Assembly: GCA_963082975.1 (NCBI GenBank) | Contig: OY720346.1 | Location: forward strand, 46,787,296-46,851,295 | Length of the DNA: 64,000 nucleotides | From: Labia minor | Lineage: Eukaryota; Arthropoda; Insecta; Dermaptera; Spongiphoridae | Reading direction: 5' to 3' | Shown here: positions 49,101 to 61,611 of the stretch, in pieces | How the letters are laid out: every line of letters starts with the position of its first letter | How positions within the stretch are numbered: position 1 is the stretch's first letter | Translations under genes and position numbers: made by a program | The notes under the pieces: generated by a model | Database searches by the model: none | What the model was told of the DNA's origin: nothing | What the model saw: the letters and a program-made list of their open reading frames with translations, nothing else

Positions 49101-50025
49101 CTTCGCTACATTAATATATAAGTTGTTTTATTTTATTATATTAGAAAAATAAACAGAATATTTTATTCATATTTTTCCCATCACAATTGAAAATCTAGCG
49201 CATTAAAATTCTCAAGATTTATTTAATATCTTAAAGTAGAGAAATGTTATGATCCAGTGAATAGATATAACATCATTTTAATATTAATTGAAAAGTATGA
49301 AAAAAAATTATGAATTTAATTTCTTAATTCGAAATTAAAAATAAATATATTCATAAAACTATTTTATAAAATTAATTAAAAATTTAATACTAATCTGTTA
49401 GTTGAGCAAAAGTAAAAACTCACCAAGGTGCTTGTAGTCAACAAATTACACATCAACTCACTTTTCATTATAACTTATTTAATATCACAACAAACCAATA
49501 AATAAATAACTGCAGTCAAACCATTCCCGGGTAAATCAAAATCTTTTTATATTATTTCGTAGAGATGTAACTTTTCCGACAATCAGAATAAATTGTTGAT
49601 TTTTCCTTGATCATTTTCTTAATGAGTTCTAAGATCACATTAAAGAATCGATTTGTTACCGGAAATAGAAAACAATAATTCATTCCTCTTTTGACAGTTA
49701 CCACCAAAATAATATTCAATGATGCAGGAGAGTGTGTACTACATTGTTTTTCACCTAGTAAACAAACATACTTCGAATATAAAATTAAAATATTCTCTTT
49801 TTTTTATCACTATCTGCCACAGAATTAACAGAATTCTTGAATGAATGAATTGTTCAAATTTTCCATTTATTTCAAATGACGGAAAATACCAAGAATTGAT
49901 ATAAAATGATAGATGTTTAATGATAATGAAAAAATTTTATTCTCATTTCAAGATGTGCTTACCTAATTTTTAAGTAAAATAATACCATATAAATATTCCA
50001 TATAAAATTATTAAAGAATATTCTA
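46166..50025. other. AT-rich stretch with small GC-raised islands
   Basis: Islands at about 47860-47990 (GGATGCCGCGTAGGTTG), 48510-48660 (GTGGGAGTGAGGCGTGGTCC) and 48845-49020 (ATATAACCGGCCAGTCTGTC, CACCGGGTTTGCAATATTGC) have no repeat partner in the window and no coding frame. A TGACGTCA site lies at 46960-46967. Confidence 0.4.
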
Positions 50026-50516
50026 GGGTAAGTTAAGAAATCCGTGACTTTTTGAATTTCCCGTCTCTTAAATGAAATGGCAGCACTGCTCCTTTCAGCA
50101 AGCAACTATCAGCTTATTCCTGTTGAAATTTGAAAGAGATGGGACTTTTAGTTTTTGTTTGGCATCCATTAATCGCAGACCACCTCGTGAAAAAAGTAAA
50201 TTTCCATGAAAATCCATGAATTGCCCCCTCATCCGCCCTATTCTCTGAATTTAGCCCCAATGTGACTATTTCTTGTTTCCAAACCTAAAGAAATGTCTCG
50301 GCGGAAAGAGATTTGACTAAACGATGAAATTATCTAAAAAACAAATCAATTTTGATGTCCTCGACTAAAATTATTTTTTGGAAGGAATAAAAAAAATTGG
50401 AGAAACATTGGACGAAGTGTATAGAGCTCAAAGGAGACTAAGTTGAAAAATAAAATAACTTTTTATCGAAAAACCTGTTTCATTCAAAAAGTCACGGACT
50501 TATTGACTTACCCTCG
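50026..50516 (+). mobile_element. Decayed, internally deleted mariner transposon (491 bp)
   Basis: Left end GGGTAAGTTAAGAAATCCG; reverse complement of the right end CGAGGGTAAGTCAATAAGTC, both followed inward by TGACTTTTTGAAT, flanked by TA (50024-50025 and 50517-50518). The interior encodes DYFLFPNLKKCLGGKRFD at about 50263-50316, a mariner transposase signature with the last catalytic Asp of the DD34D triad just before YFLFP. About 80 bp on comes WTKCIELKGD. Most of the gene upstream is deleted and later codons contain stops and shifts, so it cannot code for an active enzyme. Confidence 0.8.
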
Positions 50517-50518
50517 TA

Positions 50519-53500
50519 CTTAATTAAGAGCTTTTTTTTTAATTGCATATTATACTTTTTAAATAATAATATTTTTCTACTTTTTAAATTATTTTAAAAA
50601 TATTATAATTATATTTATTTATTGATTCTTATCTTAATCTTTATATGGTATAGGCTTAAAGGCTATACTTATATATTGTATTGTAATAATATATAATATA
50701 TGTTACTAACAATTTAAGAAATGAAGTTAACATTAAAATTCAATGTTTAGACTGAAGATAGTTTATTATAGTTATACTTGTATATGAAAGAAAAATAATA
50801 TATATATAAGAATTTTTTATTTTTTCTATTCAAAAATGAATTATAAAAATTATAAAATATGCTAAATGAATTGAAATGTATTTAAAATTCTTTTTAATAA
50901 GCAGTAAAAGTTTATATTATCGTGATTTCTAATTGAAAATCCATATATACTATATATATTAAAATTGTATCTTTTCCTACTTTATTTTTGGCCAATATAC
51001 TTAATTTTGATTGTTCAAAAGTAATGACCGTACCTCTTTTCATTTGTAATGTAAAATTCTCTTTTTATATTATTAACATATTTTTTTATTTTTTTTTGAT
51101 TTTTAATTTTATAATATAAATTTTTTTATTACAATTTTTAATTATAATTATAATTATAATTTTTAATTAACAGTGCCTGTCTCTTTACATTATTTCAAAC
51201 CAATAAATTGAAACATTTCAACTTCGTTTTATAGATATATATAGATGATTGAAATTCCAAAATATTATATTTTACTATTAAATTTTTTTTCCTATATTTT
51301 ATACTATTTGAAGAGAAATAAAAAAAAAGCAAAATGATATGAATGAGCAAATTCCATTGAAAAACCTGAGCAAGTTAAAAATTTCCTTTCTAAAAGCCGC
51401 TAATATCCCTTCTAACCTTTCGGATTGTAATTAATGACTCTTAAAAGAAAATTGATTATCAAAAGAATGAACAAAAAAAATCATAATAATGACTGAATTT
51501 TTTAATTAGTATATTTTTATTACGGGAATGAAGCGTGCTCAAAATATCTCCCCCCCCCAAAAAAAAAAAAAAAACTCATCTCCATCTCTTTCTCTCTCTT
51601 CTTCCCTGAGGCCGTCGAACATGAAACAAGTTTTTTTTATGTTTCGATGCTTTTCAAAGAGAGTGGGAACCAATTGATGAGTATTATCTAAAACATTTTA
51701 AGAAACTTGTTACATTAAAATTCATTTCTATTGTAATGAAACTATAATTATTTCTATAATGCCACTGTACTCGAAAGTTTTTTTTTTTTTTTTTTGATGG
51801 AACAAATGCATTATTCCTCCATCTTTTTTATTAAAGTTTTTGCTAATTCTTTACGTTTTAAGATCGAAAATAATGCATTTCAAACATTTTCACAATAAGT
51901 TGTGTATATAGTTGATTCTTTCTATTAAAATTAAAACGTATTGTTCTAATTTTGATCTTTGAGGGACCTATTATATCATAATTTATTTATCTATTAGAAA
52001 TATTTTTATTTCGAAAAGGCAAATATTATAATTTATAATATGTTCAATTTCAAATTTGAAATATATTGTCCATCATCTTGTATTTAATACAGCATTCGAA
52101 TACAATTTTAAATAAAACATATGAGCATATATTTGTAGCTACGTACCCTTCAAAAGAAATATTTTTTTTTCCATTTATTTAGTATATTTTAATTAAAAAA
52201 AAAACGATTTCAATGAATGCCTAATCTCTTTTTTTGCCTTATTATCATTAAACTATTCATTCATTGTAGTGTTTTGTTAAATTAAAAGAACGGAAAGGAG
52301 AAATTTGATCAACCCATTCAATTCAGCGCTCTAGACTGGAACAATTTGGGCTTTCAGAACAAATTAACAAAAAAAAAAAAAAAAAAAAATTGAAAATACG
52401 AGGATAGAGCTTAACGTTGGTTGAGAGTTTCAAATTGAAAAGCATTTTGTTCTAATAGAAAGAAAAATAAGCCTTTATATAATAAATTAAGTTTGAATTC
52501 ATTAAAACATGGATATTTATTTATATACCAGTAGATGCAATAATAATGGAATGTTCTTTTTTTAAAAAATTACATATATATTAGCAATTTCTTTTAATTA
52601 AAATAGAAAACATGAATATGAATATACCCTATATATCGTAGTATATTGTGTATAATATAATTCTCTTATTGATTATGATTAAGATAGTTTCAAGATGGAG
52701 TTTGACATTAGTTACATTTCTATCTCTTACTCAATGATTGAAATGGTATTGTCGTATCTGACAAATGATGATTAAATCAATTTCAAGAGTGTATATGAAT
52801 ATATTTCCCTTTCAAATTCTATTTTAAAGGTCTTTATACTGTCTTCCTCACTTCATTCATGAATTTCAAGACATGATTTATAGAATTTTACATAATTAAA
52901 TTAATAAAATGGATAAAATATTCTGATAGAAAATTGAGTTTCGATTTTAATATTTAATTCAAGTGAAATTAATTAAATAAGAATCAATTTTAGTGTCATT
53001 TTGATAGAAATGTTTTCACCACAATATTTTGTAAATTTAATTATTTCAATTATTTTAAATTAATGTATATACATATTTCAAATTTATTTAGGTTGAATTA
53101 AGTTATTCAACATTATGGATTTTAATTAACTTAAAATATTATATATATATAATTATAATAGTATTTATTGCACAATATACATTTAATCAAGAGCGTAGGT
53201 CTGTAGTAAAATGCTCAATTATTGAACTTGAGGATGAAGATTCAAATTTTCACAGTTCACAAAAATTTAAAATATAACTTTATGTGTGACTCCTGAATCG
53301 AAACCAAATGTTATTTCCTTGATTGTATATACCATATATATATATTTAGATATATATCAATAATGTACATATTTTGTTGATTATCGCTCTCCATAAGTGA
53401 AATTACTGAAGAATATACAGGATGATACAGGATCGAAACGTCGACACCTTATTTGAACAAGATGTTAGAGAGTTTCTACTTTCCTGTTGCCTACTTCTAA

Positions 53501-53575
53501 TTTATTAAAATATATTATTTAATGGAATCTAATAGAAATAAATAAATGTGTGAATTGACTAATAAGGGATTAGAG
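50519..53575. other. AT-rich stretch without a recognisable gene
   Basis: Simple sequence and homopolymer runs, including C then A runs at 51550-51572, T at 51780-51795 and A at 52371-52389. At about 53428-53446 GATCGAAACGTCGACACC repeats the motif seen at 16260-16285. No coding signature. Confidence 0.5.
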
Positions 53576-53754
53576 CAGTGTTTCCCAACCTGGGACCCAT
53601 ATCCCACAGGGGGGGGGGGCAATTTGATTGTAAAGGGGGGAAATTCGAAAATGGACTCGACACGAGTTAAACCCTTCTTAATATTAAAAATTATGTATAT
53701 GTTACATAAGGGGGCATAAGAATTTTATAAGAGAAAAAAGGTTGGGAAACACTG
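53576..53754. mobile_element. hAT-type MITE (179 bp) with exact 8-bp duplication
   Basis: Ends CAGTGTTTCCCAACCT and AGGTTGGGAAACACTG are perfect 16-bp inverted repeats. Exact duplications GATTAGAG lie on both sides (53568-53575 and 53755-53762). The interior has G runs and no coding sequence. Clean ends and duplication suggest a recent insertion. Confidence 0.88.
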
Positions 53755-53762
53755 GATTAGAG

Positions 53763-54697
53763 AGATTAGACTCAGTAAAACAAAACAATAAAACAAAATT
53801 ACAGGGGCATAGGGATTCAAATATTTTTGAGGGAGAAATTTTTAAATTTAACTAAAATTACTTAAATTGATAATGTTAATATTTATTAATTTATTTAGAG
53901 AATATTGATTTAAGTTTAATTAAAAAATTTTTATATCAAAAGAGGCACTGTTGAAGTATTATAAATACCGATAGCGTTAAAAGAATTTTATATACAGAGT
54001 AAAAGGTGTATGCTTTCGTTGATTTCTTAATATACCATATATATAATGAAAAGAGATCAAGAAAATACTTTAATGACATTATAAAGAAAAAAAATGAAAG
54101 GATTTTTATGTCGTTGAAAATAAAAAAAAAACGGATGAGAAAAAGAGAATGGATCTATCTATTTTGTTTGTTGAAATCTGTTCTTTTCATAAAGAATGAT
54201 TTATTAAAAGAAAATATCTTGGTCCTTTTTATCGTTTTTTTTTAATTTTTTTTATTTATATACTCGTATATACATATATAATGGCAACGATTTTTTAATT
54301 TTAATTTCTTCTATTTAGAGATTCACCTTTCACGCTTTTTCCATAAATGTTGTTATTCATAGATAATAAACCATTCTATAATTGCAAAAGTGCAAAATAC
54401 CAAAATCCATTTTCGGAGTTGATTTGATTTAATCGAGTTCATTAATGTTTATGGGTTATCGCCTATCGCCTTAAGTAAATTGAACTAATTTGAAATCTTA
54501 GTGAAAATGGTCAGTTTAGGAAGTTGGATCAACATACATACAAGATGATGATTGGGCAAAGGGATGGGAATTTTAGATGAAAACTTTATAGAAATGGAAT
54601 GGGAAATGACATTCAGAGTGAGAGTTTATGAAAATAACCAAGGGCTCTCTCTCTCTTCCATTCACTCTCTCCTTCTCTAATTAATAGAATCAAGTTA

Positions 54698-54731
<34 letters not shown>

Positions 54732-55537
54732 TCATTAATGAAAATATTAAATTTCATTATTTATTTGAAAGATTGCAATTTTTAATTTTATATAAATAGA
54801 TTTTATTTAAAAATGACCCAATTTAAAATATTTTTTATATTCTTTGAAACAGTTTTATTTGTTACACAACGAAATGTTTTACTCTTTTTATGTCATTAAT
54901 TAAAATAAAATTCAAGTGTATGGAAAAGGGTGGATGGAAAAAATGTATGTAGAAGAAACGGGTGGAAGAAATATTATTTATTAAATATTCATAAGAAGTT
55001 TTTTTTTTTAATAACAAAAGTGAATATCAAATGCCCCTTGAAATATTTGTCATTGTTTTGGCTTTTATTTTTATATTCAACCATAAACTCCACTACCCTC
55101 CAATTCCCCCAGAAGAGTGAAAATATCATAAAAACGTGAAACCTCCCACCGGCCAATGGATGAAGGTGGCCAAAGAAATACACTGACGTTGTGTTTGCTG
55201 TTAATATAAATTTCTGACGTCGGTATAACAAAAGAATTAATTACACCGCAAAAAAAAAAATGAGTTGTCCATTAAATCATCGTAGAAAACGTGCAGGCAG
55301 CCCACAGGTTGGATGATCCGTTCAATGGATAGACAATGTTACATAAAGCAGCGTAATGAAATTGAATTAAGATTTACGGAATGACATTTTAACCCGAATT
55401 ACACGTCTAATATTTCTTTTATCATAATCCCTATCAGAGAAAATAGAAAATTAATTGATTTATTTCCCCTTTCATCTATGTCATATAAATCCATTCGAAA
55501 TATTTTTTTTAAATTAAATTCAATCCTTTATAAAAAA
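53763..55537. other. AT-rich stretch with a GC-raised island
   Basis: Holds (CT)n and (ATT)n runs at about 54646-54675 and 54699-54731. The island at about 55075-55440 (CCTCCCACCGGCCAATGGAT, GTGCAGGCAGCCCACAGG) is unique here. Its CCAATGG box and GACGTCGG are the only motifs I can name. Open frames are short and low-complexity. Confidence 0.4.
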
Positions 55538-56404
55538 TATTTAGAATGTAATAAAGTGCTACTTCCGGTTAACTGATATTTTAAATGTAAAAAAAACAGA
55601 TATGGATATAATATAAATATTTTTAATTTTATTTTATTTATAATATATAAGGGCTGGCTGTGACGTCATGAAGTGCGGGGTGACGTCATATAATTTTAAA
55701 TTAAGAAAAAACTAATGAAGATGATTTTTCTCGAGGATAAAACCAATACAAAGTGCATAACACGTGGAGATATGCCTTCACGTGAAATTTGATATGAAAA
55801 TAACCCTTCACTTCCTCTCTTCGATCGGCAATACTAGCACTTCCGGTTTCCCGATTTGCACCAAAAGTTGATCCATTCATCATACTGATGCATTAAGTAA
55901 ATATACCAAATTTCATCAAAATCCGTTGAGCCGTTCAAGCTGTACACATCTCTAGGGACACACAGCGGACGGACGGACAGACATCATGCTAAAAATACTT
56001 TTTTCTGTTAAGAAAATGCATGATTCGTGGAGATATGTACCTAAAAATATCCACTGGTGAAATTTGGTGTGAAAACAATACCTCCCTTACTATCGTCGGT
56101 CGGTAAAAAGGAAACGCTACTTGTATAGGTAAAATGTCACTTCCGGTAGTCAGATCATGATGAAATTTGGTATCTGAATTTTTTTCATATTTTTAAATCT
56201 ATATACAAAATATGAAGCAAATATCTCGAAGCAAACTGGTACTTTACTTGAAAGGTAAACGCAACCATTGTAGGTAAAGTACCACTTCCGGTTAACCGAT
56301 TTTGACGAAATTTTGATAGAAATCTACAAACTGTGAATAATATCGGTGTACAAAATTTCGAAGTCCTAGCTTCATTAGTTTTTGAGTAAATTTGCTTACA
56401 GACA

Positions 56405-56435
<31 letters not shown>

Positions 56436-56591
56436 CATACATACATACATACACACACACAGACATAATTCCAAAAATGGTATTTTCCGACTCAGGGAGG
56501 TCTAAAACGTCAAGATCTATCAAAATCTCGAAGTCGAAATTTTTGACGATTCCAATACTTCCCTTATACGAAGTATGCGGGAAAGTAAAAA
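55538..56591 (-). mobile_element. Helentron-like element, family B, copy 2 (3' truncated)
   Basis: Nearly identical to copy 1 from the CTACTTCCGGTTAACTGATA module to the 5' terminus TTTTACTTTCCCGCATACTT (minus strand, ending near 56591). It lacks the 3' subterminal motif and hairpin. It keeps a segment of about 26 bp (around 55774-55800, CTTCACGTGAAATTTGATAT) that is missing from copy 1, so neither copy is simply derived from the other. The microsatellite (56405-56460) is shorter than in copy 1. Confidence 0.72.
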
Positions 56592-56962
56592 ATGAATAGT
56601 TGAAATTATATTTTTGTAAAATTCCACTCTTTTTTTTTTGTATATAATATCTAAAAATTATAATGATTGATCAAACGACAAGTGTAGGATGGCCTGGAAA
56701 GGCGATTTTAGTTATTAAAAGACACGATTCTACAATTTATTTGACAATAAAAACACTTCAAAATTATTAACAAATATTATCTACTTTTTATTTTAATATT
56801 AATTTATCAATTAATTAAATAAGGTTGTCGAATTGACACCTTAACCAATATAATTATTGGTTTTGAACATTATAAAATAAAAAAGAATTAATTAATAATA
56901 ATTTTAATTATTAATAATATTTATAATTAAAAATTTGTTGTCAAGCATCGCTCAATATATAT

Positions 56963-57563
56963 TTTTTACTATCTCGCCAGAGATAGTATTTCGATCACGA
57001 AAATTTTCGATGTTGAGATTTTGATGGTTTTATACGTTTTGAAGGTTCCTGAATCATTTTCACTAAAGTTGAGAAAAATGTCTGTGTGCATGTGTATGTG
57101 TGTATGTATGTAACCAAGATTACGCAAAAACGGTTTGAGCTAGAATGATGAAATTTAGTAAATAGGCATGATTCAAAATTCATAGTTTTCTATCAACTTT
57201 TGAGAAATGTAGCTCAACCGGAAGAGGGTCATTACCTACAACGTTTTGATTTTTTTTCCTCTAAAGTGACTGTAAAAATAAAGATATATGTTTGATAATT
57301 TTTCACATGATTAAAAACTGCTATATATAGAATTTCAGCTTGATTGAATAGCTGAAAGTACCAGAAATAATTTTTTAACATTGCAAATCTCACGCGCCAA
57401 CACGTGACGTGGTGCCATCAACAAAGAGCCAAACATGCGCTGGTTTAATACATATTATTTATTAATTTTAATTTATAATTTAATTGATTTAATTTAATTT
57501 AAATTAATATATGTTATTTAATCCAATTCAATTTTGCGAGATAGTCGAGTGGAGACACTCCAG
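56963..57563 (+). mobile_element. Helentron-like element, family A, copy 5 (full length)
   Basis: Starts TTTTTACTATCTCGCCAGAG and ends with GCGAGATAGT, hairpin GAGTGGAGACACTC and CCAG. Microsatellite (57083-57112, TG/TATG) and core are present. It is close to copy 1 in sequence. The last bases (CCAGATTT) differ from CCAGCTAATTT of the other copies, which helps place the 3' boundary at or near the CAG. Confidence 0.75.
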
Positions 57564-57593
57564 ATTTTTTTTAAATTAAACTAAAAATGTGCA

Positions 57594-57698
57594 GTGACGG
57601 AAAAAAGTAAACGCCAGGCTGTTGTCGGCTAATGCGCCTTCTCAACCGTTTGATTGCCCGAGGACAGCGCCACTCTGGCGTTTACTTTATTTCGTGAC
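57594..57698. mobile_element. Mariner-type MITE (105 bp)
   Basis: Left end GTGACGGAAAAAAGTAAACG (then CCAG); reverse complement of the right end GTCACGAAATAAAGTAAACG (then CCAG). It is flanked by CA on the left (a likely decayed TA) and TA on the right. The interior, inverted, matches the core of the 26744 and 19300 copies (TCGGGCAATCAAACGGTTGA). It lies 30 bp beyond family A copy 5. Confidence 0.65.
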
Positions 57699-58683
57699 TA
57701 TACCAGGCTTAGTGTTCTCGGCCCAGTGTAGGATCAAACTACATACATTTAGTTTTAATAAATTTAACAGTTATATTCTAATAAATACGAACACTTAGAT
57801 CCCGTAATGCTAAGAAAACTATGCATATGCAACACTATTGAATCTTTGCAATGTTAATATATTTAAAAAACAATTAAAATAAATATGCTGAAAACGAAAC
57901 TAATAACTGCAGATCTATATATTTTAACTCAAAACTCAACTTCATATAATATATTACAACCCTTTTCTATACACTCATGGCTCTATATCATTGTTCATAA
58001 AATTGATAATATGGTAAGATTATACATACATATATTAATGTATGAATGTATTATCGGAATAAATTTCTTTTTCCAATATTAATTGATATTTACTTGAGAT
58101 ATTAAAGATGTAGATATATTGTTTGATAAAAACGTATACAAATAAATCGTTTATATTCTATACGTTCGAAATAAAAATTGAATTTTGTTCGACTGTATAT
58201 CTATTGAATAAAAAAAATTTCAATACTAATAATTAAATTCTAGGAGGAAAACTTTTATACATACAATCATGATTGTTCATGTACAATTAATATAAATAAA
58301 ACCAGAAACTGAGGAAATTAAAGGTTCAATTTTATTGGTATATACTATATATATAATACAAAGAGTGATAGAGGAAGAGAGAGGTTGGATTTAATTGTCA
58401 TTCAGGCTAATGGTTGATTGACATCCCTAAGCTATAAAAGAAAGACTCTTGCTGAATACTAAATATTCACAGAAGACATATTGCTAAGCTTAACAAACTA
58501 ACTAACATGGGGATCCTTTCTTGTTTAAATTAACGAGATATTGAGTTGAAAAACTTCGAATTAAATAAGGAATTTATTATGAAGTTAACTCTTGTCTTTT
58601 GCTTAGAGATTCCTTCTTCGAGTCCATATCAGTGAGTTAATAATACTGGTAATTAAAGAAAAGAACACAATTATATTATATAT

Positions 58684-59105
58684 CAATGGTGGCCAAACCG
58701 TGGCTCTTTTTGAGTTTATTGTGGTTCAATTAAAAAATTTAAAATTATCACAATTTAGAATTTACATAAATTAAACTGGAAAAAGGCTACGCCATAACAC
58801 ATTCCATATAATTATTTAAATGCAATTTAAAATTTAGTTATTTCTGCAAGTTTTAAAAACTTTGTTGTAAAATGTATCCGATCTATCCCAACTCTGTCTA
58901 CTTTATTACAATAGCAACAGCAGAAGTATCGCATGCGCGGCGTATGACTTATTATTAATATAATTGGGGATTTTAATCACGCACGTATTCATAATTTTTG
59001 CTTCTGTGAATACGAATCCCCCCTCCAAAAGTATATTTTTTTTCCGATTTGGCTCTTAAACATTTTCGACTTTTCAATATGGCTCTAAGTATCACCAAGT
59101 GATGA
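58684..59105. mobile_element. Probable hAT-type MITE, decayed
   Basis: Left end CAATGGTGGCCAAACCGTGG is a typical hAT terminus. The right side has GGCTCTAAGTATCACCAAGTG, whose reverse complement (CACTTGGTGATACTTAGAGC) is a weak match. CGATTTGGCTCTTAAACATT and ATATGGCTCTAAG give repeated GGCTCT units as at the left end (CGTGGCTCTTT). No target duplication is clear, so the right border is approximate. Confidence 0.4.
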
Positions 59106-60465
59106 CAAGAACTTCAAAGTTCTGTAGAGTCACAGAATATAGATATATAAATATTTTAAAATTTTAAAATGATAACTATATCTAGATTCCCAAAATTTCA
59201 TAGTTATAAAATTCTCATTTTTGAAATTTTAAGTATATCTAAATGTAATTTTTTCTTAATTTAATCACTTTATATTGTATATTAATTTGCATTTAGATAA
59301 ATTTATACATACTATTATAGTATTTTTAAAATCATTTGAACTAAAAAGTTTTGAAATAATTTTTTTTTTTTTTTTGATTTTTGATTTAGTCCAGTGAATT
59401 GGAAAATATCTTTAGAGAGAGAAAGAGAGAATTATTTGATGAATTCTCATTTGCATAATCCTTGAATAAAAGAGTAAAAGAGACTGAAAGAATTCTACTT
59501 TCATCAAGTTCAAAAGATTAATCCTATTCAAGCATATTAAATTTTTTTTTTTTTGTTCATTCTTATAAGCTTTCTTCAGAGGGGTTCATAAACGAATGCC
59601 ATGAATGTTACATTAAAGATATTTGGAGAAGATATGTGGCTCACACTTAATTAATTCTGGTGATTTGTCCCGGTTTCTTCAGCTCTGTCATAGTTCAGAT
59701 GTTTGCCCATCTTGACTTGTATTAATTCAAAATTCACTGGAATGGAATCTAATTTGTATAATGATTTCTTGATTGTATGTACTAAAAGTTTATTTAAGAA
59801 AGATTATATATTTAAAATCATTATTTAATTTATTTTATTGTTAACTATTAATAATATCAGGTATTACATGTAATACAACATAAAATATTATATACATAAA
59901 TAAATATATATTGCATCAATAGATTTATAAAAGGAAATATTATAATTTCATGCATAGTGAATTTAGAAACCAACTGTAGCTGTCATGATATATTTTTAAA
60001 AAAAGCCGATGACATTGATAAGTGATGAATTTTATTTTTATGAAAAGGTGTTTATTCAACCGAAAATGACATGATAAGTTGTCTGAAAAAATATACATAT
60101 AGAATAAAAAAATAAATATATTGTCTCGAAATACGAGAAGTATTATAATATTATATATATATCAAAAAAAAATTGAAAAATAGATTCAGAAGAGAGATTA
60201 AAAATTAATTAATTTATGTTCGATATTAATACTGTTAAAGGAGCATATTGGTATTTTTATGTTAAAAAAAATTGAAATTCACTTACAAGTTTATTAATGT
60301 AGTCTGGGTATAATTAATTTCATCCACAAAACCGAAATTTAAAAAAAAAAAAAAAAAAAAATTAAACATCCATAGCTAAATCCATCCATAGGTAATTATC
60401 CTATTTTTGAAATTTAACTGAATAAAATAATATTAATTATAATAAATAAATTATATATTAATATT
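59106..60465. other. AT-rich stretch without a recognisable gene
   Basis: Simple AT-rich sequence with T runs near 59360 and 59542 and an A run near 60341. No coding signature or repeat partner was seen. Confidence 0.5.
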
Positions 60466-60815
60466 TGTAACGGCCTCCCTTTGTTTAAGCCACCGTGGCA
60501 TGGAAACTTTCCATTCACGACATCCGTTGGATAGCAATATAACGGAAAATGTGACAAGTCAAGTCATTGGCTCAAATAAGGGATGACACCACCATTATTT
60601 GGCCAATGAGAGGCATTAAAACAGAGAGCAAGTGTAAATACTGGTGTCAAGAAAACAGTTGTCTAGAAGCTTTGAAAGAGGAAAGACGTGTCGAACCGAC
60701 CGCCTTCCTCGCCATTTTCAAACGCTCTCTAAATTTCTCACTCTTCGCCTTCACCTGTACAATAGGGATTAAACTATTCCCTATTGCCGAGGTAGTTTGA
60801 TTGAACGAAAATCCG
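60466..60815. other. GC-raised unique island (candidate conserved non-coding element)
   Basis: About 350 bp richer than its flanks. It holds two CCAAT-type motifs (GGCCAATGAG at about 60601 and TCATTGGCTC at 60564) and an inverted pair AATAGGGATTAAACTATTCCCTATT at 60761-60785 (stem AATAGGGA/TCCCTATT). A 77-codon frame at 60567-60800 shows no recognisable domain. I favour regulatory DNA over an exon. Confidence 0.35.
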
Positions 60816-60999
60816 CTAGTTCTTCATTCTATTCTCCCACAGTTCTTTTTCTTCTCCTTTTCCTTTTCCTAGAAATTATCTTCGGGTGAAACCTTGATAA
60901 TTTCCCCTCCCCATGCAATTATATCTAATCTAAGATTGTACCTCAATCAACCTCTATGTATATAATATTGTAAATATAAAATATATGTATATAGAAGAC

Positions 61000-61330
61000 T
61001 TCTTTTCTTACCCTTTCTCCTAGATATTCTAGTAAACCTAATTTTTCCCTCCTTATTCTTTTTCACTTATTCCCCTTCTCTATCTTTCCTTTTACGAGTT
61101 TTAGTAAAACTCGTTGGCGCTCAACCCTTTCATCACTCTCACCTTCCATTGTAAAGGAGACCTGAAACCTCTCCCTACAAGTCCCCCTTTCCCGAGGCAG
61201 TGGTAAGCCTGAAAGCCCCTCCCCTCATCCCTCTGTCCCTCTCCTTGTAAGTGTGGATCGCTGGACTGCCGTCACCTCCCCTCCATCGCTGGCACCCAAC
61301 GTAACCCCCACTACATATTTTATTTATTAC
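61000..61330. other. CT-rich and GC-raised stretch, unassigned
   Basis: Pyrimidine-rich DNA (TCTTACCCTTTCTCCTAG and CTCCCCTCATCCCTCTGTCC) with an inverted repeat around 61096-61111 (ACGAGTTTTAGTAAAACTCGT, arms ACGAGTTTTA and TAAAACTCGT). The content CCGAGGCAGTGGTAAGCCTG and GTGGATCGCTGGACTGCCGT has no match in the window. Unresolved. Confidence 0.3.
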
Positions 61331-61356
61331 TACTTTCTTAATGCGTTACATTAGAT

Positions 61357-61603
61357 TAGTGATTCTCAACCACTGTGCCGCGGCACTTTAGTGTGCCGCG
61401 AGATTATGATGCTCTTAAACATTTCCGACTTTTTTTTCTAAATTTTTTCAATTTGGTTCTTAAAAAAAAAGAAAAAAAGTAAACCGTTTTTGGGACCACT
61501 TCTTTTCAATATGGTAAACTTTTACACTTATCTTTTTCTTTGTGTGCCGCCAAATTAAACCGTTAAAAGTGTGCCATGGTAAAAAAAAGATTGAGAATCA
61601 CTG
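61357..61603. mobile_element. hAT-type MITE (247 bp) with exact 8-bp duplication
   Basis: Left end TAGTGATTCTCAACC; reverse complement of the right end CAGTGATTCTCAATC. Exact duplications CATTAGAT lie at 61349-61356 and 61604-61611. Subterminal GTGTGCCGCG and TGTGTGCCGCC repeats resemble the subterminal repeat layout of the larger hAT at 29.6 kb. No coding sequence. Confidence 0.85.
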
Positions 61604-61611
61604 CATTAGAT

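Noticed and set aside
55260-55380. Possible LINE tail (KRAGSPQ...QWIDNV) on the plus strand
   Set aside because: Resembles the G-R-P-x-x-R-W-x-D-N-V motif only loosely, with a stop between the parts. Too weak to call.
60567-60800. 77-codon plus-strand frame in a GC-raised island
   Set aside because: No recognisable domain; the island also contains CCAAT-type motifs and an inverted repeat, so regulatory DNA is as likely. Listed as an island only.
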